64,000 nt of DNA from the NCBI GenBank assembly GCA_964017235.1, contig OZ024936.1, positions 91,734,537-91,798,536 of the forward strand, read 5' to 3'. The translations under genes were made by a program, and so were the position numbers. Positions 1 through 12,410 of the stretch are shown here, piece after piece. This DNA is from Sabellastarte sp. h YS-2021 (taxonomy: Eukaryota; Annelida; Polychaeta; Sabellida; Sabellidae). The notes under the pieces were generated by a model. It ran no database searches and was not told the DNA's origin. It saw only the letters and a program-made list of their open reading frames with translations. Positions within the stretch are counted from its first letter, which is position 1. Each line of letters starts with the position of its first letter.

Positions 1-439
1 AAATGCACAATATATTTACTAGTGGCAGAACGATTGTCTACAGACATCAAATGGTTGGTCGAAATTCACTGGAGTAGTGATGACCGATCTGGAAGATTCA
101 TCATTATCACGGAAAATATCATAATATTTAGGTTACCTTTCTTTATGTACCTACATATCCACATGTTTTTTTAAATATTTTGTGCAGTTTGCTTGTTAAA
201 TTGACAAACTTGTCACAAGTTTTGGGTTTGTTTATATCTACCGGCATATTTACAGGAAGTGAGTGTTTTTGGTAGATTCTAAACGTCAGAACACCGTTAT
301 TCCTACCGTATCGACATATACTTCATCCCGGAATGTGTTTTATAATATAACCAACAATGGAATCGATTATGGTTCGATCATTGCTCAGAAAAATGGATGA
401 TTAATCGACCATGCAACCTGGAGGCGATTCCCAGCACTA
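1..439. mobile_element. hAT-like MITE, right part only
   Basis: The right end reads TTCCCAGCACTA at 428-439, matching the right inverted terminus of the complete hAT-like element at 44724-45241 (GCGATCTCCCAGCACTA there, GCGATTCCCAGCACTA here). The left terminus lies outside the window, so the target duplication cannot be tested; the expected right copy would be 440-447. Bases about 180-275 also recur near 42900-42990 (the TTTACAGGAAGTGAG segment), so an older repeat may be nested here. No coding potential seen. Confidence 0.5.
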
Positions 440-585
440 ATATTAACCTGCTGAATATCATGAAAAACATAGACTTGCTTAAGGCTCAAATTTGCATATC
501 TTTGTCAAACATGCACACATATATCCAGTATTCTTAAAGCACTCATATATGTTAGGAGATATAAGCTTATCTCTGTCTTAGCTGT

Positions 586-1123
586 ATCCCAGATAGCATT
601 CCGCCGTCGGACCGACGTTGGCCCAACGTCAGCACATCCGTCGGTCCGACGTTGGCTGCCGACGTTGGCTGCCGACGTTGGGCCAACGGCTTTTTGACCG
701 TCGGGCCAACGTTGGCCCAACGTCGGCAAGCCAACGCTAAAAATTATATTCTATGTACAGCATCGGCCAATCAGATATGTTCACCAACAACTTTTTTAGT
801 GCAAATTTATAATGAAAATATTATTTTTATGTCTAAAATTATTAAATGGTTGCTTAAAATTTTTGGGCTCACTGAAATATGATTTTTAGACATACCATAA
901 TAAATTTTTTTTTTCTAAGTTTCCCCAAATCCCCTATTATTGCTCGCCGCCATCTTGAACAAAAATCCGCCGTTGGCCCAACGTCGGCAAAATATTGAGA
1001 AATCTAACCCGAGTAGGGGTTGGCAAGCTAACGTCGGCCCAACGTCGGCCCAACGTCGGCAAAATCTGCCGACCTTGCGACCAACAGCCAACGTCGGTCC
1101 GACGGCGGAATGCTATCTGGGAT
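586..1123. mobile_element. MITE with perfect 37-bp terminal inverted repeats
   Basis: Bases 586-622 and 1087-1123 are perfect inverted copies beginning ATCCCAGATAGCATTCCGCC. The subterminal zones (about 600-735 and 970-1110) are packed with short palindromic GACGTTGGCC / GGCCAACGTC modules in both orientations, while the centre is AT-rich and non-coding. The element lacks any transposase, so it is non-autonomous. Flanking sequence matches an apparently empty copy at about 12411-12600. The outermost AT on both sides could be a 2-bp target duplication or part of the repeat; the superfamily is not determined. Small open frames inside are by-products of the palindromes. Confidence 0.85.
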
Positions 1124-2270
1124 GCTGATGTAATATAAGCCAGTACATGTATGAGTACATTATATAAACTGAAAATTTTCCCTAACTGCAAAGAAACTTG
1201 AGCTTCAGCAAGGCTATTAAGAACATATTTGGAGGTCTGGATTGTTTATACATTTCAGATACTGTCATCACAATTTGTACACTATAACATCCTTGATGTC
1301 TAATTCCACAGACCATCCCATGTTAGCACCCACCCCCTCTCCCATCAGAATCCCACATCTAAAAGGTATTAAACCCCCAAAGCAGATATCCTTTCAACAG
1401 TCTAAACACCTGGAACAGTTGTTACATGGGTATCTGTTGTCTTTGTTTACTAACCCTATTCAAGTGTCTGGGCGGAATGCTTTTGGATGTCAAATCTTTG
1501 TTTACACATTTCTGTACTGTTAATATTGTTTTCTCATTAAGAGCTCCCCCACAGTCCCACTGCAGAGGTTCTCAAATGCATTTGATCTTCTTTCAAGTGA
1601 GCATTTAAAAGAGTATTAAGCTCTTACAAAGTAGAGAGATTAAATTAAGGTCCAATATTTGCATGTTTCTGTTACAATTTGACAGTTGAAGTGCAAAGCT
1701 TGCTAAATTAGTTTGTGTATATCCTTTATGATGGCAAAAAAAAGAAAAAGCATGCTTTTAAGTAAATCATTTTTAAATTCCAAGTACATTGCAAAATGTA
1801 GGCCGTTCCTGCTGGATATCAAAACAAACAACAGTTCAATCACTGAACTACAATGAAACTGAGCATCAGATGACTTTTTAAGTCAGCATATTATTATAAT
1901 TCTTATATCACATTATAGTCACAAAGACACACATATACATATGTATATGAATTCCTCAAAAGTCAAAACTTTGTTAGTGTGAAAACAACTATGGATTACA
2001 CGAGTCCTAGTATTAATGTCTTGGAAATATTTGAAACTGTCTTCCTTTGTGTAAGCAATGGATATGGCAGTTTCATTTGGAAATACAAAACATGGAATTA
2101 TGACACCAAGCCAGTATGCCATTTAAGGGGTAAAAACAGATTGATTGCGTGGAGAAACTTCACCTTATATCTGCTATAAAATTGGATTGCAAGGTAAAAT
2201 ATGACCATGACATACCTAAATATTGACAAAGTTTTGTTGTGTATTATTACAACTCAGCCCTGAGGTTGAA
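1124..2270. other. No gene seen
   Basis: Bases 1124-1230 continue the host repeat that the 37-bp-TIR element entered (matching 12490-12600). The rest is unique-looking AT-rich sequence with only short open frames lacking recognisable domains or splice context. Confidence 0.6.
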
Positions 2271-2278
2271 TTAATGGA

Positions 2279-2750
2279 TGCAGGAGAAAAGCCCTCAGGA
2301 GAAAACCCCTCAAATTTCTGATGAGGAAAAATACTCTCAGTCAATTTCTCATTATAGTAGTCAAGTCAGCCACCAACCGAAGCATTTGCAGTCACAAGAC
2401 CCACATCATGTGTGAGATACCTTATGAGATGAAGACTTTTTACAACCTGTGGAGGAAAGCACTCACCCTGTTTTGGAGCCTGTAGAGAAAAGCTTCAATT
2501 CTCTAAAAAGCCCTCACACTGTTCCACGGTTAAATTTATTTTATATGGAAAAATTATATTTTAAATGTTAAAATGTGAGGGTTTTTGGGACTTTAGGCTT
2601 TTTCTCCACAAGCTCCAAAACAGGAGGACCTTCCTGCTCAGGCTGCAAAACTGGAAGAGGAGTTTTCTCCATGTAAGAAATTTGAGGAGTTTTTTGGAGG
2701 GTTTTCTTTCTGAGGGCATTTTAAGCAAGGGCTTTCTTCTCTGTCTCCCA
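2279..2750. repeat. Imperfect inverted repeat rich in GAGAAAA/CCCTC modules
   Basis: The left arm (about 2279-2515) contains modules such as GCCCTCAGGAGAAAA and CCTCAAATTTCT. The right arm (about 2570-2750) contains their reverse complements (AGAAATTTGAGGAG, GAGGGCATTTT). The centre is AT-rich. Both arms can be read as short lysine/proline-rich frames, but these are interrupted and no family is recognised. It could be a decayed foldback element or an inverted duplication of a low-complexity coding fragment. Confidence 0.4.
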
Positions 2751-2759
2751 GAATTAGTA

Positions 2760-5700
2760 ACTGTGCTCACTACTCACACGATTTATGCTCTTTTCATGAA
2801 AACATAAATCATTTAAACCAGAACATATCATAACATAATTCAGTTGACATCACTCAAAAAGATTTGTCTATTAATATAATAAGTTAATGAAACTCATTTT
2901 TCACATTATTGCACTTACATAAGTGTTTATGAATTCATGCAAACAGTTCGTGATCTGCGACATATATAATGAGTACCTTTTGTTTGTTTATTTATTTTTG
3001 TCAACCTTTGAAAAGTCATATCATTAGGCTGAAGAATTTCATTTCACAATAACCTGCAAGATGCAAGTTTAAACTTGTGTTTCGTTTTTAATGAGATTAT
3101 GTTTTTCTCTTTGTGAAGGACCCCCTCCCCCCATCATTTTCAAAAATAGTGCACAACTTTAAAATTTCCCGTAACTTCATGAATATTACCATATAAAAGA
3201 CAATTTTGTTTTCTGTATGATTTGTATTTTGATAAAACAACCCTGTATAAAACAGTTTTTAAATTGAAAGAAACTAAAATAAAATTGGTAAAGATTTGAA
3301 CTTGTCTAAACTTTAAGCAAAATATAAAGTAGTGAGTTAATATCTTGTCTGTTCTTTGAGGCCTGTCTGTGATTTACTGAAGTATTATCCCTGGGTTTGG
3401 TAATGAATCTAAATCATAGGGTTGGTGACTTTGGAATCTTTCAAATGAAATCTTCTTGCAAACATCTGTATAATTTACTACTCTGTATCACAAAGGCCCA
3501 TTGAATAAAGGTCTAGCATCATAGAATATGAAATCGTCAAGTAAAAGAATTATGCCCAGACAATCTGACAGGAATATCCCAAATGTGAGGCATGCTGGTT
3601 ATGGGTACTGAAATTATGTTAAAGTCATTTTTAAGAGATTTCATGTAGGTGGTCATGTTTTGTGGTACTAATGCCTAGGATATGGCTGGGTTTTTCAAAT
3701 ATTTTAAAAAAGTGGTCCAGAATGCAATATACATTCCGAGTTATGAGGAGTTGAACCTAACACATCTTATCTAATCCCACAGAATGCATTGCTACCAAGA
3801 TATGAAACGGGTCGAACATGGTCGAACCACAACTGAAGATAGAGGAGTCCATTCGCTTGCAGCCTGTAACCCTGGCATGAAAAGCTTTAACCTAGGAACT
3901 AGCAGGCCAATATATGAGTTTTGTTTGATTTTAAATTCAAGGTAGTATTTATGAATTTCTAGTCTAAAATTTCCATTTGCACAGCCCTTTGAGCCATAAC
4001 TGGATCACACTTAGAGGTGATAGTTTTGGCAGCTATAGACAACAGTAAAAGCTTAGACAGAATGCTGAACATCCTGGGAAGCCCAGCTGTACACCTCTAG
4101 CTACAGTTATGCTACAGAAGGGAATCAGATTGTCACAGTTTGACACAGAAAAGATACTGTAAAGATACAGAGAAGATGTAGTAATATTAGGGCAAACATA
4201 CAACTTGACTGGAGACACACAGAAAGAGGCAAAATAACACAGAAATAGCAGGAAGCACCATAGAACAGCCACAGAAATTATAGGATACTCTGCAGTCATG
4301 GCTGGGTAATCCTTCATACTGCCTAGGGTAAGCAGAAATTTTCAAAACAGTTCAAAACTTAAGAGGTAAGAAATGTAAAATTCACCACATATCTGAAATT
4401 CACCACACGTGGAAACACTAATAAAATAAATGAATTGAGGTGAGATTTGTATGTTTAGTAAATTAAGGCCTTTTTGAACTGGAAAATACCAAGTTCAAGA
4501 CAAAACATCCTTTTTTTCATAGGATTAAGTAAGGTTTTGTAGAGGTGGCAACATTTAGATTTCTGGTGAATTTTAGATTCCTTACTCTACTTGTGTATTT
4601 GGCCACGGAAAGCCAAGGACTGCTTTTTTAGTTTGCACAAAGTTTACAGAGAATAGTCTAGCAATGCATAGAGGAATGACGAGTCACATAAAATGCTTAA
4701 AAGCAATATTAGGAAAAACTGCCTGTAGTATGATCAGGACATTAACAGTATTATAACTTCAATTTCAAACACCTATTATTCTTATGGGGCTTTCACATTA
4801 CTCTAGACAAACAGATCCATTCACAGATTTTGAAGTGGTTACGGCAATTCTGAAAACTGACCCGACAAATCTATCACATTTTACAGTTTGGTGGCAAACT
4901 CACACTGTTGTTCAAAGATAGCATTTCCAAATGGAGGCGTACGGACAGGTGTGGGGAGGGGTTTACTGTAGAAGTGAGACAGCGGTTTAAGAATTTTAGA
5001 CTGTGTGTGTATCTAGACTATATTTATCAAACTATATTCCACAAGAAGATATCATTTCTGATGAATAACGTAATAAATATCTCAATTTACATTATTGCAC
5101 GAGTCCAGGAGTTGATTATTAATTCATATCTGTCTTTCTAATCTTGTTTCTTTGAAATTGCGTTCTTAGACCAAACTAAGACCCACTTTAGCACACCTTT
5201 TAAATATACATAGACTTTCTGAGAACTCAATAGGAGAATGATGGTTTACTTTATTTTCTGCAAATCCTTTGTGTCAAATAACCACTTAAGGTTCTTTGAT
5301 TTCATTTGCCAGGGGAGGTTAAAATCAAAACTTCGTGAAAAGATCTAACATAAACACAGTACAGTAACAGCAGTAAAGTTTGCCACCACATGTAAAATTT
5401 GCCACCAGGTTCAACACCTCTGTTCAATTTACCAAAACAAAGATAAACTCCAACAAAAGTTTTCCACACTGGTCCTAAACATCCCACATTAAATGAGTAT
5501 ATCCCAAAATATGTTACTGTAATGTGTTAAGCAAGGGAAAATACATCATTAAATTTTGTATATCGTGGCAACTTTCCCAATTGTTACTGTGCATGCAAAA
5601 TCTGGGACACATTATTTGCATTTATGGAAAAATTGTGCAATACAAATTAACCTTGAAATAAGAGACCTAATCCTTTGTGCAAGGTATTTTCAAGACCCTC

Positions 5701-6530
5701 TTATGACCAAAAATACAACAATATACCACTTTTCAGTTTTGAAAAAGTCAGGTCGACAAATACAACATAACACCAACGGAAATAAGACATTGTCATTGTT
5801 TGCATAATATTTGGCGGGTCATTTTAAATATGTCGTGTTTTCCTTGTTGTCACTTTACTGGTTTCATTTCAAACTAAGACTTTTCTCCACTTTTCTCCTC
5901 ATAACTTGCAATAAATGATTGAACTTACAACAGTTATACAAGTGCAGGAAGATTAAAGTTACAGAATGCATGGACTTTTTTTTTCAATCTGGTTAAATAG
6001 GTAAATACTTGAAACATTACTTCAGAATGCATGTTTCAGGGACTTCTTAATTACCACATTCATTGCTGGTTTTTACAGCGACACCACGTTGGATTTAAAG
6101 GATTGGTTTTTTCATGCTTTTTGTAAAAATAACGTTCACAAATCTTAAAGATAGTAAAGAAAGCTATAAAAGTACAAGTAGAATTAGGAAAAAAAATCAT
6201 CATCATTTTGGTCACGTTTATAACAGGGCTGTGTTATGTGCTGACTCTACGCAAAGCAGCCTTTTAAAAATCGTAAGAATTCTTCAAAATGAAAATCATT
6301 TTATATTGGCTTGCATTGCAACATGTTTGTGTGTATATAGAGTACCACAGCCATACCACTTTTATCTACATTATAAAGGAAACAAGCATCTCGTGACCAA
6401 TATAACTCATCACCACTAACTTGTATCCACATCTTGTACAGAAATAAATTAAATAGTTTTCTCAAATTTCTGGTATCTAAGTAACTATGAAAGGTATCTA
6501 TCGTTCAACATTGAAATATCAATATAGGAT
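2760..6530. other. No gene seen
   Basis: AT-rich sequence without a recognisable exon, RNA gene or repeat. I looked on the minus strand for a second RBM24/38 exon (the part after the RNP1 motif) and did not find one. Confidence 0.55.
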
Positions 6531-6534
6531 TCAG

Positions 6535-6730
6535 CTCCCAAGGTAACCTGGTATCTAATCCTGGTCAAAGGTAAAAGTTGGGATTTTATGTCCTGTTCGA
6601 GAGCTAGGGTCATATTGGGACAAGGGCTCAGCACTCTCACTTGTAGGAGTCGAACCCACACAGAGGTGACAGCCTGTGATTAGGGAAACTGGTCAACTCA
6701 GCCCCCGCCAACTTGGACCCATCTGTGCAA
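6535..6730 (-). mobile_element. tRNA-derived SINE (family 2)
   Basis: On the minus strand, a B-box-like GGGTTCGACTCC is preceded by ATCACAGGCTGTCACCTCTG and followed by CCCAATATGACCCTAG. The same module order recurs at 23035-23195, 42505-42665 and 55990-56095. A Pol III A-box-like head is present but diverged. Target duplications were not identified. A real tRNA gene is excluded because no cloverleaf or anticodon arm can be formed around the B box. Confidence 0.6.
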
Positions 6731-7084
6731 ACTCATTTATGTATTTATGGATTTTAATGATAAGTATCATTATTTACAGATTTTAATCATGGATATAATG
6801 GTATGACATACCCTTCACTCAGGATTACACAGTTAGAGTAATATGTACAAGAGGTTTTATATCAAATCCGTTGGTAACAGCTTTAATAATGTAGCCAATT
6901 TTTGTAAAATACTACCTTCTAAAAACCATTTCCATGCAAATTTATTTCTTAAAACATGTCATACATTATTAACGTATGATGCATACATAAATAATATATA
7001 TGAATACAGGATCAACATGGTGGGATGAACTTTAAAAGAAGCCGAGTTTCCATCAAAATGGGTCCAAGTTGGCAGTTGTCCATG

Positions 7085-7165
7085 ATTCGTGATTAGATGC
7101 CAAACCTACCAACCCAATAGGCCACCGAGAACCTCAACTAATCCTGGTGTTTTCACTCTGGACCC
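7085..7165 (-). mobile_element. SINE family 2, head fragment
   Basis: The reverse complement contains TCGGTGGCCTATTGGGTTGG and TTGGCATCTAATCAC, matching the head of the plus-strand copy at 42510-42560 (TCAGTGGCCTAGTGGGTTAG, TTGGCATCTAATCAC). Only the 5' third is present. It lies about 50 bp beyond the donor side of the RBM exon. Confidence 0.45.
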
Positions 7166-7214
7166 CTGAGACTGAGAACAAATCATATCAAAATGTCACA
7201 AAAACTGTACTTAC

Positions 7215-7385
7215 GAAGCCATATCCTCGACTTTTTGATGTTTGTCGATCTGTGATTACGACTGCTTCGTCGATATCTCCGAACTGTTTGAAGAAATCCC
7301 TCAAGCTCTCATCCGTAGTGTGGTAAGGTAAGCCTCCAACAAAGATCTTTGTGAAGGTGGTATCTTTTTGCGTTATGGACATCAT
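7215..7385 (-). CDS. RBM24: RBM24/RBM38-like RNA-binding protein, first coding exon
   Basis: The 57 codons encode the start of an RRM protein of the RBM24/RBM38 (SEB-4, SUP-12) type, which binds GU-rich RNA and controls splicing and mRNA stability, notably in muscle. Two adjacent ATGs occur (7385 and 7382); vertebrate relatives have one M followed directly by a TQKDTT-type stretch, so the second ATG may be used. RNP2 is visible as [13 protein letters not shown] (residues 13-25), followed by AVVITDRQT and the start of RNP1, SRGYGF, where the exon stops. A canonical donor, GTAAGTACAG on the minus strand, follows TTC in phase 0, so RNP1 is split between exons as expected for this family. The open frame continues seven codons into the intron and then stops. 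Downstream exons, carrying the rest of the RRM and the C-terminal region, should lie to the left but were not found. Confidence 0.88.
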
Positions 7386-8700
7386 GATGACGGGTTTTGT
7401 TGTGAAAATTATTCTCCCACTATAAAACGGTGCGACTGATTTCAGAAATCACTGCGTATTTGTATAAATACACCAATCCTTTACACGTATCACTTTGCAG
7501 TTAAAGTATATTTATTTAATTAAATGCAAAATTATTCAGTATGTTTTAGTTTTTAGCAATATTCATATGGTTTTAGATTCCTAATCAATATATACAGAGT
7601 ACTAGATCTTCTTTCAGTTATTTCCTCGTCGTTTCAACCAATGTGCTTTGTTACAGTATCTAATATTTACATCAATAACAAGGTAACCAACACAAATTCC
7701 TTTAGAGTTTTTACAAAATTGAATTTGATTTGAATCTAACAATACAGTCAAGCTCATATATATTTCATAACCTCACTTTCTCCCAAGTGGTAGAGTTGAT
7801 GATATCTTGCTCAGAAAAATCTTGTAAACACAAGAATAGGCTGTTCCTTTTGTTTTGCTAAGCTTAAACCAACCAGTGCACTATTGTAAGTATACACAAT
7901 ATAACACAGAGGCTTGTTATATTATTTTGCTGTAGAGAAAATTAACTATTTGCAACTGTAACCACAGTATATTGAATACCTTTTCTCACCAGTGGCAAGA
8001 AATCCTGTTTTTTTTCCCCACAACACCTTCGTTCAATGTCCAATTTGATTTTAATTTCTGATAACAAGATTTGAACACATGAAATCACTTGAGACAGCTT
8101 TAGTTTAAGTTATGTACGTATTTTTTAATTCCAACTTCTTTGTTTATGTCTTTACCAATTTGCTCACAGTAATAAATACCTGAGTTCTTGTTTATCTAAA
8201 TCTTCTGCAATTTTTTTTCTTTGATGTGCCTGATATTTTTATGTCTCTTCTTTTTGTAAGTGTAGCTTTTTCAAAACAAAGAACTTTCAGTCACCTTCAA
8301 TTAACTTCCACAGAAGAGAATTTGATCTCCTTCAGTACTTGTAAATTATGTATGCAATTAAACTGTTAATCCCTACACTTTTCTCATATATAAAACACAA
8401 CCACTTTATGCAGGCCACAATGCAAAAGGTCTTCCTCAAACACGTGTGAATCAGAGGTTTCAAATTATTGAACTTGCGTTGCACAATATACACTACACTG
8501 CTATAAATAGTTCTTTCAATTCAAATCAAAACACTTTTCCGTTTCTTTTTCCTCGAAAACTATTTTAAAATTCGCAACAACTTTTTTCCGATGGTTTTAC
8601 CAGGAAATATATCTTCTGTGATTGTTGCAAATTTTGTGGCTTTATAACTTCTTATCCGAGGCGTCTTTACTCTTCAAAATCTAGATGGATACTGTGTCTG
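7386..8700 (-). other. Putative 5' UTR/leader region of the RBM24-like gene
   Basis: No coding exon is visible between the ATG and the TATA-like element near 8.73 kb. The region is AT-rich and could be one long untranslated leader or contain an unrecognised leader intron; sequence alone does not decide. Confidence 0.35.
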
Positions 8701-8730
8701 AGGCTGACAGGTGGATTGAGGTCTTATATA
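8697..8730 (-). promoter_or_regulatory. Candidate TATA promoter for the RBM24-like gene
   Basis: On the minus strand TATATAAG (8730-8723) is followed about 25-30 nt later by TCAGCCTCAGAC, an initiator-like context near 8700. A MEF2-type sequence TTATTTATAG (9027-9036) and a CACGTG E-box (about 8768) lie further upstream. TATA boxes arise often by chance in AT-rich DNA; support comes only from spacing and orientation toward the exon. Confidence 0.35.
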
Positions 8731-8739
8731 CGCATATAC

Positions 8740-11140
8740 AAGAAGTTTCCATGTGTGTTACCTTTCACACGTGTGAGATGTGATAAGCCCCGCCTATTTT
8801 CTTTCTATGCCACAAAGATAATAAGCCCCGCCCAGAATATCGGCTCCGCCTACTTATTACTGAGAAAGCGAGTTCACAAGAATAGTTTTCGCAGCATGAA
8901 TTTGGGGAGGCATGGGCTCCCCCCATCTCAAAACAAAGATAAGTTTATCTTTTCCCCTTTTTCATGTGTATATGTATGTGGAGTTTTAAACTGCATGTGT
9001 CCGCGGGCGGATCAGTGACTATGTGTTTATTTATAGCCACAAACTTGAAATGTACACCACTGACTGTTGTAATATATATGGTGAGCAAAACAGAGAGTTA
9101 CAGTGGGCATAAATATAGCTTTGAATAAGATGGAAAAAACTTTTTATCTGTCATGCAATGATTCAAAGTTAATAATAATAAAAAACAATTATGGTAATTT
9201 ACATTTTATAAACACAACATTTTAACTCCTCCCTGCACACGACAGTATTAATATCATAATAAAAAGGCCCTATATGGAGAAACTATATAGTTGCTAATCA
9301 CTGTTCATTATTTGATCTTCTTAATGTATTAAACCTCTGTGCCAGTCAAAATTGGTATGTTTCAAGCTTTAAGTTATAGACCTGTAGCAAGTTGAAATGA
9401 ATTCAAAATTCAGTGTTCACAAAGAAAAAAAAAGATAGAATCACCATATGCAGACGATCAGCATTCTTTCAGAAAATATATTCAAAACATGAAAACCCAC
9501 AGATGACACAAAATCCTTGAGGAAAATTGATGGGAAATAAATAAACTGTTTGTATTTTCTTTTGTTAGCTTTTTTTCTACTTCCTATATATCTGTTGATG
9601 TTATAAAGTGCACACTAAAATGATAGATTGAGAAAATCAAACACATTCAATCATAACAGTGAATGTATATGTTATAAATATGAATTTTGAGAAATATTAT
9701 GAAATACCAAAGGCATTTAATTTATCCTGCAATTGATATGAAAGATATATATATATACAAAAAAAAAAAAAAAAAAAAAAAACAACTTATTTTTCGACAT
9801 GGTTATATGTCCACAATGTTCTAAGCCAGGTTTTTAAAATGAATGGCCATTCCCTGTCACAATGTACCCGTATAATACATGCGATTTCTTCGAGGTAACT
9901 GATTTGAGCGTTGACTTGAATTTCCCTGTAGGCCAACGGTAATCGTGTAATAATCTAAAATACTATGTTATGAGTCCATATTCACTAATTGCCATTTAAA
10001 TCATTCTTCAACGATTAAAATTTTCTAATTAAACGAAAAACAATATCTGGAGTAGCATCACAAAATTGTCTCCACAAACAGTATGTAATTATACCTTTGT
10101 ATTCGTCATCAACAAAACTAATGTCCCCTGCTTTCCACAAAACTATTGTCTCCAATTTATCAGCATTCAATCATTATCTTTGAAATTATAAGTTAATATT
10201 TCTTTAACCTTTCAAAAACACACAAAAAAAGTTATCTCATTATCTCAACTTATATATTTTTAACCCATCAAAAACAAAATTTGTAAGTCGTTATCACAGA
10301 TAAGAAATTTTCTTTTTGGCAACTTGACGATTGGACTTCCATAGTTTTCTGTAAACAAATCTAAGATAAAGAAGAATGCTAGGACTATGAATATCAGTGA
10401 ATAAATATATGTCAAGGTCAAATTACACAAAATGTTTTTATATGTGCCTTATCACACTGAGAGCAAGAAATACTTGTAATTTGTAAAAATGTCCAGTTGT
10501 TACATTATCATTACTGTTTCACGTTTCCTTTCTTAACACTTGGGTTTGAAGTGGAACCAGGCTTTGTTGAATATTTCTACAAGCAGTGTTTAGACATTGA
10601 ATTACTAGTACAGCACATAATAAAACTGTCCCCAGCCCTGTTTCCTTGTTTGAATAGCTTACATGAATATTTCACCCAGTCATAAATTTGAGCCTGTATT
10701 TCTTTTATTGTGAAATATTGTCACTAGTGATTATAATTGATGTGTATTTCCGAATATGAGGAAGCAACTTGTATAGCCTTGCTCAAGTCTCAAATTTGAA
10801 CCCAAGTACTTTTCAGACATGTACACAAAGGGTTTGTATTCATGAATCACTTGAATATGTTATGGGATATCAGTTCAATGAAGATGACAATATTGACAAT
10901 ATAAAGCTCAGCACGAGTTTAATGTTGTTTATCTTCATGAGTGATACATTTTGTGTGTATCTGTCTGATAAAAACATGAAAAAGCCTGTGAATATAAAAG
11001 CTGCAATTTTTAACTTGAGATTTCTCTGTCATTTCAACACGTATTTCAATGCAACTAAAATGAGCATCAGTTCTGTAAGAGTACCCTTTTTAATGGTGTA
11101 TATATACTAAGTATGCATGGTGAGTGGGGCTAGGGAATGA
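8740..11140. other. No gene seen; poly-A tract
   Basis: AT-rich sequence. It includes a run of about 30 A at 9760-9782 flanked by a short TA repeat. The longer open frames (for example 10769-11110) show no domain, no convincing splice borders and no repeat match within the window. Confidence 0.5.
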
Positions 11141-11149
11141 TAAAAATAT

Positions 11150-11264
11150 CCTGGGTCTATATTCATAAAGATTCTCAGAATTTTTCTCAAAATTACACTT
11201 AAGTCCAAGAAATATTCTAAGAAGACTAATTTTAAGAATAAGAATCTTTGTGAATACAGGCCTT
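11150..11264. mobile_element. Short PIF/Harbinger-like MITE
   Basis: GGGTCTATATTCATAAAGAT at the left is mirrored by ATCTTTGTGAATACAGGCCT at the right, giving terminal inverted repeats of about 28 bp around a small AT-rich centre. The GGCC..ATTCA.AAAG terminus is typical of PIF/Harbinger-derived MITEs; the assignment is by similarity only. Confidence 0.45.
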
Positions 11265-11703
11265 GGGGCAGTATTCACAAAGGGTTTTAGCCAGGGCTTA
11301 GGCTTAAAGTTGAGACTTTTGTCTCAAGTTTCTGCCCAAAAAGACTTTTGTCTTAGGCTTGGTGGTATTCACAAAGAATTTAAGACAGGTCTTAGGCTTA
11401 GCTAAGAGCTCAACTTTAAGACTGTCAAGTGGAAGGCTTAAATATTAACATGATATGTGTTTCTTTATATAGCCTTGACCTTACACAAAATCACGCACTG
11501 CATTGTTAGCGAAGATTTGATTGCATGGCAGGTGTGACTTTAATATTGGTGGTGTTAAGGAGTTAAGACAAAAGTCTCAGCTAAATCCCCTTTTGTGAAT
11601 ACGGATTAAAGACAAAACTTAGCTGAGACAAAAGTCTCAACTTTAAGATCACATTTAAGCCTAAGACCTGGCTAAGTCTAAGACCCTTCATTGAATATTG
11701 GCC
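11265..11703. mobile_element. Larger PIF-like MITE or foldback
   Basis: The left end GGGGCAGTATTCACAAAGGG with TTAGCCAGGGCTTAGGCTTA is mirrored at the right by TAAGCCTAAGACCTGGCTAA and CCCTTCATTGAATATTGGCC. Internal AGACTTTTGTCTCA-type modules are also repeated in both orientations (11310-11420 and 11565-11640), so the whole element can fold back on itself. It abuts the shorter MITE at 11150-11264. Confidence 0.55.
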
Positions 11704-11704
11704 T

Positions 11705-12400
11705 GATCTGTAGGTCTCCCTATAATCCCCCATATAAACCAAATGTATTGTCTATTGCAATGCTTCTATTGCATCATAATCTTCACTCATAAGTGATAGG
11801 CAGAGAAATCAAATTAGCTGATTAGGAAATGTAAGATTACATTATGTAACCCTACAATTTTTTTTTTCGGTTATAAAATAAACTTGAGCCATTAGAAAGG
11901 CTGCAACTTGTATAGAATATTCTGTGAAATAAGAAAGTCACAAATGTTTTATTGCTACAAATATTTCATTAATCAGTCCATTAGTGGTATAGTAGTTATT
12001 TCTGTTATATGTGTTTTTAGTTATTCATGAAATATATTGTCGGCATTTCAGTTAATTGCTGATACAAATACGCACAGATATTTACGGTGGTTTTAAAGGG
12101 ACATGGCATAAAATTGCATTTTATAGATTTTGTATAAGTAGAGCTGCCATAGTGGAAAACTACCATAAACAGAGGTTAATTTGAAGTTCCAGCAATTGTA
12201 GTGTAAAGTATAAGGATGACAAAAAGTTCAATTTCGAGGAAATTACACATAGCCCTCACTAGAACCTTATGTGAAGCACTAATTAAAACAAGATCACTCA
12301 TAGAATATTTTGGCCATGATATTTGAAGAATATTAGCAAATCTTTTCAGGATTGAAACAAAATAGACAAATCATCAGGAAACATATAATTTGCCATACAT
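11705..12400. other. No gene seen
   Basis: AT-rich intergenic or intronic sequence without recognised features. Confidence 0.5.
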
Positions 12401-12410
12401 TTTAAGAACA

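Noticed and set aside
6709-7071. Exact 15-16 bp inverted repeat GCCAACTTGGACCCAT / ATGGGTCCAAGTTGGC around about 330 bp
   Set aside because: Both copies lie beside SINE family-2 fragments and are probably parts of two oppositely placed SINE copies rather than ends of a new element.
9725-9782. Poly-A run as the 3' end of a retrotransposon or processed pseudogene
   Set aside because: No recognisable coding or SINE/LINE sequence precedes it and no flanking duplication was found.
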